A stretch of DNA of 5,276 bases from an uncultured cyanobacterium. Its GTDB lineage: Bacteria; Cyanobacteriota; Cyanobacteriia; Cyanobacteriales; Geitlerinemataceae. The translations under genes and the position numbers were made by a program. Below are positions 1-4,528 of the stretch, piece after piece. Below the pieces are notes generated by a model, which was not told the DNA's origin, searched no databases, and worked only from the letters and a program-made list of their open reading frames with translations. The DNA lies in NCBI GenBank assembly GCA_937121005.1, contig CAKZKB010000597.1, positions 1 to 5,276 on the forward strand, in the 5' to 3' direction. The first letter of the stretch is position 1. Each line of letters opens with the position of its first letter.

Positions 1-803
1 ATGCGAAAATTAAGAACGCGATCGCGTCTCACGATCGCGTTACCAAAACCGTCAAAGTGGTCAATACCAATCGGTCGGTGGGGGGTCGCATTGCGGGCGC
101 GATCGCCAAAAAATACGGCAATACGGGCTTTACGGGCGAGTTGAACCTCAATTTCGTCGGCTACGCGGGGCAAAGTTTCGGCTGCTTCAACCTACCGGGA
201 ATGGTGATGCGCCTGGAGGGGGCCGCCAACGACTACGTGGGTAAAGGAATGCACGGTGGCGAACTGATTGTCGTGCCTCCGGCCAGCAGTACCTTCGATC
301 CGACGGAGAATGTGATCATCGGAAACACCTGTTTGTACGGGGCGACGGGAGGCGTTTTGTACGTCAAAGGTCGCGCTGGCGAACGGTTTGCGGTTCGCAA
401 CTCTATGGCGAAAGCGGTAGTAGAAGGAACCGGAGACCACTGCTGCGAATATATGACTGGCGGTGTCGTCGTGGTGTTGGGGCCGGTGGGCCGCAACGTC
501 GGCGCGGGAATGACCGGCGGAATCGGGTATTTTCTCGATGAGGACGATCGGTTCCCGGCGTTAGTGAACCCGGAAATTGTCAGTATCCAGCGCGTTTGTA
601 CGACGGCCGGAGAACGACAATTGAAGGAGTTAGTTGAGGCCCACGCCCAAAAAACGGGTAGCAAAAAAGCCGAGAAAATCCTCGCCAACTGGTCGGAATA
701 TTTGCCTAAATTCTGGCAAGTGGTTCCTCCCTCGGAAGCGGACAGTCCCGAAGCCAGCGATCGGGCGATCGAGGAGGAGAAGGAGGAGTTGGTTGTGAAG
801 TAG
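1..803 (+). CDS. gltB: Glutamate synthase large subunit, C-terminal part (probably the ferredoxin-dependent form, glsF/gltS); 5' end outside the window
   Basis: The enzyme transfers the amide nitrogen of glutamine to 2-oxoglutarate, giving two glutamates (GS-GOGAT pathway, cytoplasm). The frame is open from base 3 to TAG at 801-803, so 266 C-terminal residues of a protein usually near 1,500 are visible; the GTG at 57 is internal, because the 18 codons before it read like the family (AKIKNAIASHDRVTKTVK). The visible part is the glycine-rich GXGXG beta-helix domain: AGQSFGCFNLPGM, ANDYVGKGMHGGELIVVPP, GNTCLYGATGGVLYVKGRAGERF, EGTGDHCCEYMTGGVVVVLG and GAGMTGGIGYFLDED (each seen in order across roughly residues 50-200). 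The tail NWSEYLPKFWQVVPPSE resembles cyanobacterial/plastid Fd-GOGAT more than the NADPH enzyme, but the FMN and Fe-S regions that would decide are not in view. The last residues are an acidic, Glu-rich tail that is duplicated downstream. Family certain; cofactor type inferred. Confidence 0.93.
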   Translation, partial: AKIKNAIASHDRVTKTVKVVNTNRSVGGRIAGAIAKKYGNTGFTGELNLNFVGYAGQSFGCFNLPGMVMRLEGAANDYVGKGMHGGELIVVPPASSTFDPTENVIIGNTCLYGATGGVLYVKGRAGERFAVRNSMAKAVVEGTGDHCCEYMTGGVVVVLGPVGRNVGAGMTGGIGYFLDEDDRFPALVNPEIVSIQRVCTTAGERQLKELVEAHAQKTGSKKAEKILANWSEYLPKFWQVVPPSEADSPEASDRAIEEEKEELVVK

Positions 804-858
804 GCGCGATAACTCGACGATCGAGAGGCAATGATGTCAATTCTGGCATTGTTGCCTC
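756..858 (+). repeat. Direct repeat R1, copy 1 (glutamate synthase tail, stop and hairpin)
   Basis: This stretch recurs at 2303-2395. Shared are the codons for SDRAIEEE and ELVVK, the TAG stop, the spacer and the whole hairpin. Differences are a 9-nt extra AAGGAGGAG here (two or three more Glu/Lys codons, itself a tandem of the purine-rich motif), single changes near 806 and 815, and a different hairpin loop. Since this copy continues into a full-length gene it is the source copy, and the one at 2303 is the duplicate. The pair brackets the DUF29 operon. Confidence 0.9.
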
Positions 859-859
859 T
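824..859 (+). promoter_or_regulatory. Long RNA hairpin between gltB and the DUF29 gene
   Basis: AGAGGCAATGATG (824-836) pairs with CATTGTTGCCTCT (847-859) over 13 positions if two G-U wobbles are allowed, with a 10-nt loop. No U-tract follows, so it is not a canonical Rho-independent terminator. It sits 21 nt after the gltB stop and 3 nt before the Shine-Dalgarno of the next gene. It could be a 3' stabiliser for gltB mRNA, a processing site, or a translational control element; the sequence does not decide. The same stem, with another loop, precedes hicB at 2363-2395. Confidence 0.6.
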
Positions 860-862
860 TTA

Positions 863-868
863 GAGGAG
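863..868 (+). promoter_or_regulatory. Shine-Dalgarno of the DUF29 gene
   Basis: GAGGAG lies 9 nt before the ATG at 878. The surrounding AGAGGAGACGAAACTAATG resembles the hicB leader TTGAGGAGTAGAACCAATG, so the leader similarity runs from the hairpin up to the start codon. Confidence 0.7.
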
Positions 869-877
869 ACGAAACTA

Positions 878-1351
878 ATGGCTTTTTCAACAGATATCGA
901 TTTAAATAAAACCGATTTGACGACTCTGTACGATCGCGATTATTACTTGTGGCTTTCCACCACATCAAAATTGTTGCGACAGGGAAACTTGCAAGGGTTA
1001 GATATTACCAACTTAGCTGAAGAAATCGAAGACATGGGCAGGAGTGAAAAGCGATCGATCGAAAGCAATCTTCGAGTTTTACTCATGCACCTACTCAAGT
1101 ATAAATATCAACCTGAAAAGCGATCGAGTAGCTGGAAATCTACCATCCGAGAACATCGAAATCGATTGCAAACTCTACTGGAAGAGAGTCCAAGTTTAAA
1201 TCGATATCTCGATGAGGTTTTTAATAAATGCTATCAAAAAGCCAGGGAACTGGCTAGCGATGAAACAGAAATGAGGATCGATCGCTTTCCAGAAACATCG
1301 CCTTTTACTCAGGAAGAGATCCTCGACCCTGGTTATTTACCATCGGCATGA
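878..1351 (+). CDS. DUF29 family protein, 157 aa
   Basis: Function unknown; DUF29 proteins are small helical proteins especially numerous in cyanobacteria. All family landmarks are present in order: YDRDYYLWLSTTSKLLRQG (about residues 18-36), LDITNLAEEIEDMGRSEKR (40-60), LLMHLLKYKYQPEKRSSSW (69-87) with the following TIREHRNRL, SPSLNRYLDEVF and the C-terminal FPETSPFTQEEILDPGYLP. The length is typical and nothing is missing, so the gene looks intact. The ATG has GAGGAG 9 nt upstream. The stop codon overlaps the next start in ATGA (1348-1351), implying translational coupling with the nuclease-like gene. The gene lies 74 nt behind gltB and inside the segment bracketed by the R1 repeats. Codons 4-7 (Ser-Thr-Asp-Ile) match, base for base, the same codons of the two antitoxin fragments at 3016 and 3859. 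Confidence 0.92.
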   Translation: MAFSTDIDLNKTDLTTLYDRDYYLWLSTTSKLLRQGNLQGLDITNLAEEIEDMGRSEKRSIESNLRVLLMHLLKYKYQPEKRSSSWKSTIREHRNRLQTLLEESPSLNRYLDEVFNKCYQKARELASDETEMRIDRFPETSPFTQEEILDPGYLPSA

Positions 1352-2244
1352 CTCGACTTTTACACGACCAATTTGCCAAGCAATTCCTGGAAGAACTCCT
1401 TTCTCCTTTCGGTGAAGTCAAAACCAGCCAAAATATCGCGGCTGAAGTTCGGCAAGTTGACGTTCTCTTCGTTCCCAAAACACCAAACGCGATCGCCCTT
1501 CGATCGTTGGGACTGTTGGGAAAAATGGCAGCTACATCTGCTATTTTCGAGCCCTTTCGCAACCCCGTTACCGCCGATGAAGTTTGTAGTTGTGTCCTCA
1601 AACTTCTCATCTTGCAAGCCGATCGAGATCGAGAAGCGAAACGGGACGATCGCGAACTAGCAGACGATCGCTGCCAACTGTGGATCCTAACGCCTACGGC
1701 TTCTCCAGATCTACTGGCACGATTTGGTGCTAAACTGAAGAAAGACAAGGGTGTTTACTATCTAGCGGAGGGATTCAAAAGCGCGATCGTTGTTATCCAC
1801 AAACTGCCTCGCACTCCCCAAACCTTATGGTTGCGGATGTTGGGACGAGGAAACGTGCAACAAGGGGCGATCGCTGAGTTTAATGCTTTGCCAAACGGAA
1901 CACCATTCAAAGATGACATTCTTCAAGTCTTGTCTAATTTCTTCGCGCTGTTAGAAGTGCGTCGCGACTTAACCTCAGAAGACCAGGAGTTAGCTATGCA
2001 ATTATCCCCATTGTACCTAGAACGGCTTCAGACGGCAACCGAGCAGGGGATCGAGCGAGGAATTCGTACCGAAATCTTCGCGAGTATCTCCATCGTACTC
2101 GAACTCAAATTCGGTACGGAAGGGTTAGCTTTAATGCCGGAAATCGAAGCTATTACTGACCTCGAAACTCTACGATCGATCCGAGAAGGGTTGCGAACCG
2201 CATCCACTTTAGAGGAAGTGCGCCAACTCTACTGTTCGGAATAA
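1348..2244 (+). CDS. Putative PD-(D/E)XK nuclease-like protein of the cyanobacterial Rpn/DUF4351-related group, 298 aa
   Basis: The protein resembles a large cyanobacterial family often mislabelled 'flagellar assembly protein H' and related to Rpn-type recombination-promoting nucleases/PD-(D/E)XK proteins. Visible landmarks: the N-terminal HDQFAKQFLEELLSPFGEV (residues 6-24), AEVRQVDVLFVP with Asp38 in a predicted beta strand, FEPFRNPVTADEV with Glu68, QLWILTPTAS (about 111-120), a strand-like AIVVIHKLPRTPQTLWLRMLG (about 146-165), the helical LAMQLSPLYLERLQTATEQG, and a C-terminal LELKFGTEGLALMPEIEAI tail typical of the group. Asp38 and Glu68 could be part of the nuclease site, but I cannot identify the lysine with confidence, so activity is inference. 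It overlaps DUF29 by four bases and is probably its operon partner. Family membership is recalled, not searched. No frameshift is visible; the length is normal. Confidence 0.8.
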   Translation: MTRLLHDQFAKQFLEELLSPFGEVKTSQNIAAEVRQVDVLFVPKTPNAIALRSLGLLGKMAATSAIFEPFRNPVTADEVCSCVLKLLILQADRDREAKRDDRELADDRCQLWILTPTASPDLLARFGAKLKKDKGVYYLAEGFKSAIVVIHKLPRTPQTLWLRMLGRGNVQQGAIAEFNALPNGTPFKDDILQVLSNFFALLEVRRDLTSEDQELAMQLSPLYLERLQTATEQGIERGIRTEIFASISIVLELKFGTEGLALMPEIEAITDLETLRSIREGLRTASTLEEVRQLYCSE

Positions 2245-2302
2245 TACGGCAACCGAACAGGTCGATCGCGCTGAGGTTCTGTAAATTTTTGTGACAATAC
2301 GG

Positions 2303-2341
2303 AGCGATCGGGCGATCGAGGAGGAGTTGGTTGTGAAGTAG
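2303..2341 (+). pseudogene. Orphan 3' tail of the glutamate synthase gene
   Basis: Twelve codons plus stop identical in amino acids to the end of the gene at 1-803 apart from a missing Glu/Lys triplet group. There is no start and no upstream coding sequence. It is a relic of the duplication that placed R1 on both sides of the DUF29 operon, not an expressed gene. Confidence 0.75.
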
Positions 2342-2362
2342 GTGCGATAACTAGACGATCGA

Positions 2363-2395
2363 GAGGCAATGATGTCGATACGGCATTGTTGCCTC
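2363..2395 (+). promoter_or_regulatory. Hairpin upstream of hicB copy 1
   Basis: GAGGCAATGATG (2363-2374) pairs with CATTGTTGCCTC (2384-2395) with two G-U wobbles and a 9-nt loop. The stem is identical to that at 825-858 while the loop differs in sequence and length. It ends 22 nt before the hicB ATG and is followed by A5, not U5, so it is more likely a leader structure than a terminator of the upstream operon. Confidence 0.6.
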
Positions 2396-2403
2396 AAAAA
2401 CTT

Positions 2404-2409
2404 GAGGAG
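2404..2409 (+). promoter_or_regulatory. Shine-Dalgarno of hicB copy 1
   Basis: GAGGAG lies 8 nt before the ATG at 2418, inside the leader AACTTGAGGAGTAGAACC that is identical in both hicB copies. Confidence 0.7.
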
Positions 2410-2417
2410 TAGAACCA

Positions 2418-2648
2418 ATGGACGATCGCTATAGCTTAATTATACAGTGGTCGGACGAAGATGAATGCTTCGTCGTCACGCTACCGGAATTTACCGATGT
2501 CATGCAACCTGCGACGCACGGCGATACTTATGAGGAAGCGGCAAAAAACGGTCGAGAATTGTTAGAAACCCCGATTGAAATTTACAAAGAAGATGGGAAA
2601 CCGCTTCCGCAGCCGAACACTTTGGGGCGATCGATCCAGGTTGTCTAA
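2418..2648 (+). CDS. HicB-family antitoxin-like protein, copy 1, 76 aa
   Basis: This is a HicB-type (UPF0150) domain: YSLIIQWSDEDECFVVTLPEF (about residues 5-25) forms the beta-strand pair, HGDTYEEAAKNGRELLETPIE (about 34-54) the helix, and GKPLPQPN (about 61-68) the conserved proline-rich end. In HicAB systems HicB binds and masks the catalytic HicA mRNA interferase, a small dsRBD-like protein. The C-terminal DNA-binding extension of longer HicB proteins is absent, so autoregulation would need another route. No HicA-like reading frame lies on either side, so this is either a solitary HicB or the survivor of a broken pair. The protein is identical to that at 4529-4759 and the genes differ at one synonymous base (CAG/CAA, 2639). 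Family confident; role as antitoxin inferred. Confidence 0.88.
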   Translation: MDDRYSLIIQWSDEDECFVVTLPEFTDVMQPATHGDTYEEAAKNGRELLETPIEIYKEDGKPLPQPNTLGRSIQVV

Positions 2649-2723
2649 CGAGATAAGTTCGCCATAAAATTTCATAAAGTTACACTCAGCGAATTAGAAC
2701 GCTATCTAATACAACTGCGAGAC

Positions 2724-2918
2724 TCACCAGGTCATCCCCTCAAGTTCGGACGGAAATAGCAACCGGGTCTGCGATCGCTCTTCATTTAAACAGCGAACTA
2801 AATCGCTTCCAGTATCTTCCTGTTCTTCGCGATCGCCTTTATCGATCCATGCTTGCAAAAGCGCGATCGCTTCAGAGGGGCGATCGTTACTTTGCTTGAG
2901 TGCGTTCGATTCAAGTTG
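2724..2918 (-). pseudogene. Antisense small-protein gene remnant lacking a start codon
   Basis: Read leftwards from 2918 the frame is open for 64 residues to TGA at 2726-2724. It contains EAIALLQAWIDKGDREEQ, DLVRCLNEERSQ and the end LLFPSELEGMTW. The pattern (LLQAWIDxGDxxEQ ... LxxDRxSxRxLFP) resembles a cyanobacterial small-protein family I know only as hypothetical. There is no ATG, GTG or TTG at a sensible N-terminal place, and an in-frame TAA (2921-2919) directly precedes the open stretch, so the 5' end seems lost. Most of it (2756-2904) is the 149-base segment missing from R2 copy 2, where only its last codons survive. Three HIP1 palindromes fall inside it. It could still be functional if an unusual start is used, but that is unlikely. 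Confidence 0.55.
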
Positions 2919-2972
2919 TTATCGTAGCTTTGGTGACATATTTCCGTACTCGGATGTAAGACCTTGTTTCTC

Positions 2973-3054
2973 ATGTTACCATAAAAAATGTGCTTTTCAC
3001 AGGAAGAGTCAACTCATGACGATTTCAACAGATATCCGCAAACAAGCGATCGCT
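2973..3054 (+). repeat. Direct repeat R3, copy 1 (antitoxin leader and first 13 codons)
   Basis: An 82-base stretch aligning without gaps to 3816-3897. It covers a shared leader (ATAAAAAATGTG and GAAGAGTCAACTC, the latter holding the small palindrome GAGT-CA-ACTC just before the ATG) and the codons for (M)xISTDIRxxAIA. It overlaps the right end of R2 copy 1 by 9 bases. With copy 2 it brackets the minus-strand toxin-antitoxin pair. Confidence 0.85.
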
Positions 3055-3102
3055 AGAACGGTTAACCCACAATGCTTTAAAGCTCTGCATCCCAGGGATT
3101 GA
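3016..3102 (+). pseudogene. Truncated antitoxin-like gene start, fragment 1
   Basis: ATG at 3016 follows a purine-rich ribosome site AGGAAGAG (3001-3008). MTISTDIRKQAIAR matches the N terminus of small cyanobacterial antitoxin-like proteins (typically 60-90 residues, continuing with LPxExLxxVxxFLE-type helices). Here the likeness stops after about 14 codons and the frame runs out at TGA 3102, having passed into the 3' end of the oppositely oriented vapC gene (overlap 3077-3102). It looks like a gene cut by insertion or recombination. The antitoxin assignment is inference from the short N-terminal resemblance and setting. Confidence 0.55.
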
Positions 3103-3505
3103 CCAGATGGATTCCACAATCTAAGAAGTCGCGTATGTTGCGTGTCGCTAATGTTGCCTGGTGAACTCGGCAAATGGCTGCGATTTGTGCGTCAAATTGG
3201 GAGATGGGACGACCAAGTTGTTTGCGGTAAGCTGCGATTTGCGAATAAAGTTCGGCGGCTGCGCCATCGAAGGGTAACGTGCGATCGTGCAAGTAACGCG
3301 CAAAGACGATCGATGCTCCTTCGAGCAATTTCTGCCGTCGCTGTCCTTTGGGGAGAATTTGAATACCGTAGAGAATTTCGGCTTGGGTAATGCTGGTTGC
3401 GTACAGTGAAGCACGATTTTGGCTAGCCAACCATTCGCGGATGACGATCGATCCCATCGGCTGAATGAGTTCCGAAATGACGTTGGTATCGAGAACGATC
3501 TTCAT
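3077..3505 (-). CDS. vapC: VapC-type PIN-domain ribonuclease toxin, 142 aa
   Basis: VapC toxins are Mg2+-dependent endoribonucleases that cut tRNA or rRNA and arrest growth unless bound by their antitoxin. The PIN fold is complete: MKIVLDTNVISEL with Asp6 and Glu12, SITQAEILYGI with Glu43, RPISQFDAQIAAI with Asp105, and LATRNIRDF with Asn123 and Asp126, matching the acidic metal-binding set of the FitB-like VapC subgroup. It ends in the usual VNPW near the C terminus, and 142 residues is the normal length. The ATG overlaps the stop of the upstream antitoxin gene (ATGA, 3505-3502), so the two are translationally coupled and transcribed leftwards, opposite to every other intact gene in the island. 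All catalytic residues look intact, so the toxin is probably active. Confidence 0.93.
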   Translation of the reverse strand: MKIVLDTNVISELIQPMGSIVIREWLASQNRASLYATSITQAEILYGIQILPKGQRRQKLLEGASIVFARYLHDRTLPFDGAAAELYSQIAAYRKQLGRPISQFDAQIAAICRVHQATLATRNIRDFLDCGIHLVNPWDAEL

Positions 3506-3759
3506 GCTTCCCCAAACAGAGTTTCGTCAACTCGGATCGGTTCGCGTGGCTCGATCGCGATTTCGGTGGGTTCGATCTCGCCGAAGTGTCGATCGAAGAC
3601 TGCGATGAGCCACTGGCCTTCATTTTCAAAGTTTTCGGGTTGGAGTTCTGATGAGGTGTCGGGGTTTGGGTGCAGTTCGCGATCGAGAAGTTCAAAGAGT
3701 TTTTGCTTGTCGGTATTGTTGAGTTGATGAATGGCTGGTAAGAGTTCGTTGAGTTTCAT
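3502..3759 (-). CDS. Antitoxin partner of VapC, 85 aa
   Basis: The gene precedes vapC on the minus strand and overlaps it by four bases, the classic antitoxin-first order, which is the main reason for the call. The N terminus MKLNELLPAIHQLNNTDKQK followed by LFELLDREL is a helical segment like those of cyanobacterial VapC-associated antitoxins. The middle is acidic and low in complexity (SSELQPENFENEG), then QWLIAVFDRHFGEIEPTEI and a C-terminal stretch EPREPIRVDETLFGEA, of the kind that lies along the toxin's active site. I do not see a clear AbrB, RHH or HTH DNA-binding motif, so autoregulation is uncertain. The ATG at 3759 has only a weak purine site (GGGAAC) upstream. Pairing confident; subfamily not identified. 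Confidence 0.8.
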   Translation of the reverse strand: MKLNELLPAIHQLNNTDKQKLFELLDRELHPNPDTSSELQPENFENEGQWLIAVFDRHFGEIEPTEIAIEPREPIRVDETLFGEA

Positions 3760-3815
3760 TTCTGGTTCCCGTTGTGCTGTTTTGCAGGGAAAAGCAAGGG
3801 GAAATCCCGATCTCT

Positions 3816-3897
3816 ATGTTATCATAAAAAATGTGATTCTCAAAAGAAGAGTCAACTCATGTCCATTTCAACAGATATCCGCCAACGAGCGATCGCC
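3816..3897 (+). repeat. Direct repeat R3, copy 2
   Basis: Second copy of 2973-3054, gap-free over 82 bases, again holding the ATAAAAAATGTG leader, GAGTCAACTC before the ATG, and codons for MSISTDIRQRAIA. On the other strand it lies directly upstream of the VapC antitoxin gene and may contribute to its promoter; ATCATA at 3821-3826 reads TATGAT on the minus strand, but I see no convincing -35 box. Confidence 0.85.
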
Positions 3898-3960
3898 CTC
3901 ATCAAACAGAGATCGCTTGGCGACATTCCCGATCGATGGTATAATTGCACTATATCTTAG
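3859..3960 (+). pseudogene. Truncated antitoxin-like gene start, fragment 2
   Basis: ATG at 3859 opens a 33-codon frame: MSISTDIRQRAIALIKQRSL followed by GDIPDRW and an unrelated end. About 18 residues look like the N terminus of the same antitoxin-like family as fragment 1; the rest has drifted or been replaced, and the frame ends at TAG 3958-3960, two bases before the parD start. Its last part carries the putative parDE promoter. It is probably a relic, although a 33-residue peptide could in principle be made from the purine-rich site AAAAGAAGAG upstream. Confidence 0.5.
3917..3945 (+). promoter_or_regulatory. Putative sigma-70 promoter of parDE-hicB
   Basis: TATAAT at 3940-3945 is a perfect -10 hexamer; TTGGCG at 3917-3922 is a 4/6 match to the -35 box at the optimal 17-base spacing. 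Transcription would start near 3952, leaving only about 10 nt before the parD ATG at 3963, which fits the absence of a Shine-Dalgarno there. The -10 region has partial dyad symmetry (TATAAT...CTATAT) that could serve a ribbon-helix-helix repressor; this is inference. Confidence 0.5.
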
Positions 3961-3962
3961 TG

Positions 3963-4241
3963 ATGGTAGCGACGATCGTGAAAGTTTCATTGTCATTAAC
4001 CCCACAACAAGAACGGTTCGTTCGAGAACAAATCGATCGCGGACTTTACACCAACGCCGAACAGGTGATTAGTGAGGCGCTGACGTTACTTGAAAGCGTT
4101 CGAGATCGGGAAGTTGAAACGCTTAGAGAACGGATCGAGATCGGAACCGAACAAATAAAAAAAGGTCAAGTTACCGATGGCGAAGTTGTTTTCGACCGCC
4201 TTTCGGAGCGGTTAAAGAATGAATTTGGCTTGGAAGCATGA
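3963..4241 (+). CDS. parD: ParD-family (CopG/ribbon-helix-helix) antitoxin, 92 aa
   Basis: ParD binds and neutralises ParE and represses the operon through an N-terminal ribbon-helix-helix domain. Here the strand is KVSLSLTPQQERFV, followed by the helix pair with the family signature GLYTNAEQVISEALTLL (about residues 29-45). The C-terminal toxin-binding part has IEIGTEQIKKGQVTDGEVVF and ends FDRLSERLKNEFGLEA. The 92-residue length is typical. I chose ATG 3963; a GTG at 3978 (giving VKVSLSLTP) is nearly as plausible, since neither has a clear ribosome site, and upstream TTG 3945 lies within the -10 box of the putative promoter. The stop overlaps the parE start (ATGA, 4238-4241). The gene begins 2 bases after antitoxin fragment 2 ends. 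Confidence 0.9.
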   Translation: MVATIVKVSLSLTPQQERFVREQIDRGLYTNAEQVISEALTLLESVRDREVETLRERIEIGTEQIKKGQVTDGEVVFDRLSERLKNEFGLEA

Positions 4242-4516
4242 GCAGTTACTCATTTTCAGATGAAGCAGTCAGCGACTTGGATGATATCTGCACGTACATT
4301 GCTCGTTCTAACCCGAAAGCTGCCAGCCAATTGTTCGATCGCATTCGAGAAAAATGCAAGCTGGTTGCTCAATTTCCCAATATGGGAAAACAATACGATC
4401 GCCTTTCTCCTTACCTGCGCGGATTTGTCGTTAGCGATTATATCATCTTTTACTATCCTAGAGAAAATGGCATTGATATCGTCAAGGTAGCAAACCGAAG
4501 CACTGAAAAAACTTGA
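4238..4516 (+). CDS. parE: RelE/ParE-family toxin, 92 aa, C terminus possibly remodelled by the adjoining repeat
   Basis: ParE toxins poison DNA gyrase, whereas related RelE proteins cleave ribosome-bound mRNA. The RelE/ParE fold is visible: YSFSDEAVSDLDDICTYIA (helix 1), SNPKAASQLFDRIREKC (helix 2), QFPNMGKQYDRLSPYLRGF, then the strands FVVSDYIIFYYP and GIDIVKV. Family members normally go on with a residue pattern like xxGxRDLxxLF; here the protein ends VANRSTEKT, and the last residues and the TGA (4514-4516) are supplied by the R2 repeat that begins at 4507. The loss is short and outside the core, so activity may be altered, not abolished. The TGA overlaps the Shine-Dalgarno of the next hicB. 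Gyrase as target is inferred from the ParD partner. Confidence 0.88.
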   Translation: MSSYSFSDEAVSDLDDICTYIARSNPKAASQLFDRIREKCKLVAQFPNMGKQYDRLSPYLRGFVVSDYIIFYYPRENGIDIVKVANRSTEKT

Positions 4517-4520
4517 GGAG
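4515..4520 (+). promoter_or_regulatory. Shine-Dalgarno of hicB copy 2, overlapping the parE stop
   Basis: GAGGAG at 4515-4520 shares two bases with the parE TGA (4514-4516) and lies 8 nt before the hicB ATG. Ribosomes finishing parE would stop on this site, so reinitiation or coupling is plausible. Confidence 0.65.
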
Positions 4521-4528
4521 TAGAACCA

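Larger units (their letters stand above)
2303..2395 (+). repeat. Direct repeat R1, copy 2 (duplicated gltB tail and hairpin)
   Basis: Duplicate of 756-858, 93 nt. It contains the last 12 codons of the glutamate synthase gene (SDRAIEEELVVK, minus the 9-nt insertion) with TAG at 2339-2341 but no upstream gltB sequence; similarity begins abruptly at 2303. It is followed directly by the R2 repeat at 2396. The preceding 2245-2302 holds no gene; I see only a T-rich patch around 2284-2290 there. Confidence 0.9.
2396..2981 (+). repeat. Direct repeat R2, copy 1 (hicB unit, long form)
   Basis: The counterpart is 4507-4943. Both copies contain the hicB leader, the gene and its 3' flank. The first 253 bases (2396-2648) differ at a single base (G2639 versus A4750). 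The next 108 bases differ at 11 sites. This copy then has 149 bases (about 2756-2904) absent from copy 2, after which similarity resumes at 2905 and fades at 2981. Confidence 0.93.

Noticed and set aside
192..688. Long open frames on the minus strand inside the glutamate synthase gene
   Set aside because: They lie antisense to a confidently identified coding sequence, have no family-like motifs or ribosome sites, and follow from its GC-rich codon use.
824..859. Rho-independent terminator for gltB
   Set aside because: The stem is strong but lacks a following U-tract on either strand, and it is repeated in front of hicB as part of a leader; kept only as a hairpin of uncertain role.
1305..1748. 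Minus-strand frame spanning the DUF29/nuclease-like junction
   Set aside because: Serine- and arginine-rich shadow translation crossing two well-supported overlapping genes on the other strand.
2245..2302. Possible terminator or promoter after the nuclease-like gene
   Set aside because: Only a four-base complementary stem (GAAC/GTTC) and a T5 patch; no convincing -35/-10 pair or stable stem.
2649..2759. Plus-strand continuation after the hicB stop reading KFHKVTLSELERYL and SPGHPLKFGRK
   Set aside because: It looks protein-like at first, but the frame has a stop in R2 copy 2 after YLI, there is no start with a ribosome site, and the second half is the mirror of the minus-strand FPSELEGMTW end, which fits a known pattern better. 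The first half remains unexplained.
3142..3727. Plus-strand open frames opposite the VapC and antitoxin genes
   Set aside because: The minus-strand pair has clear PIN motifs and the ATGA overlap; the opposite frames are low-complexity arginine/serine-rich shadows.
3731..4072. Plus-strand frame of 113 codons running into parD
   Set aside because: It overlaps the VapC antitoxin start, R3 and parD out of frame, and has no motif or ribosome site.
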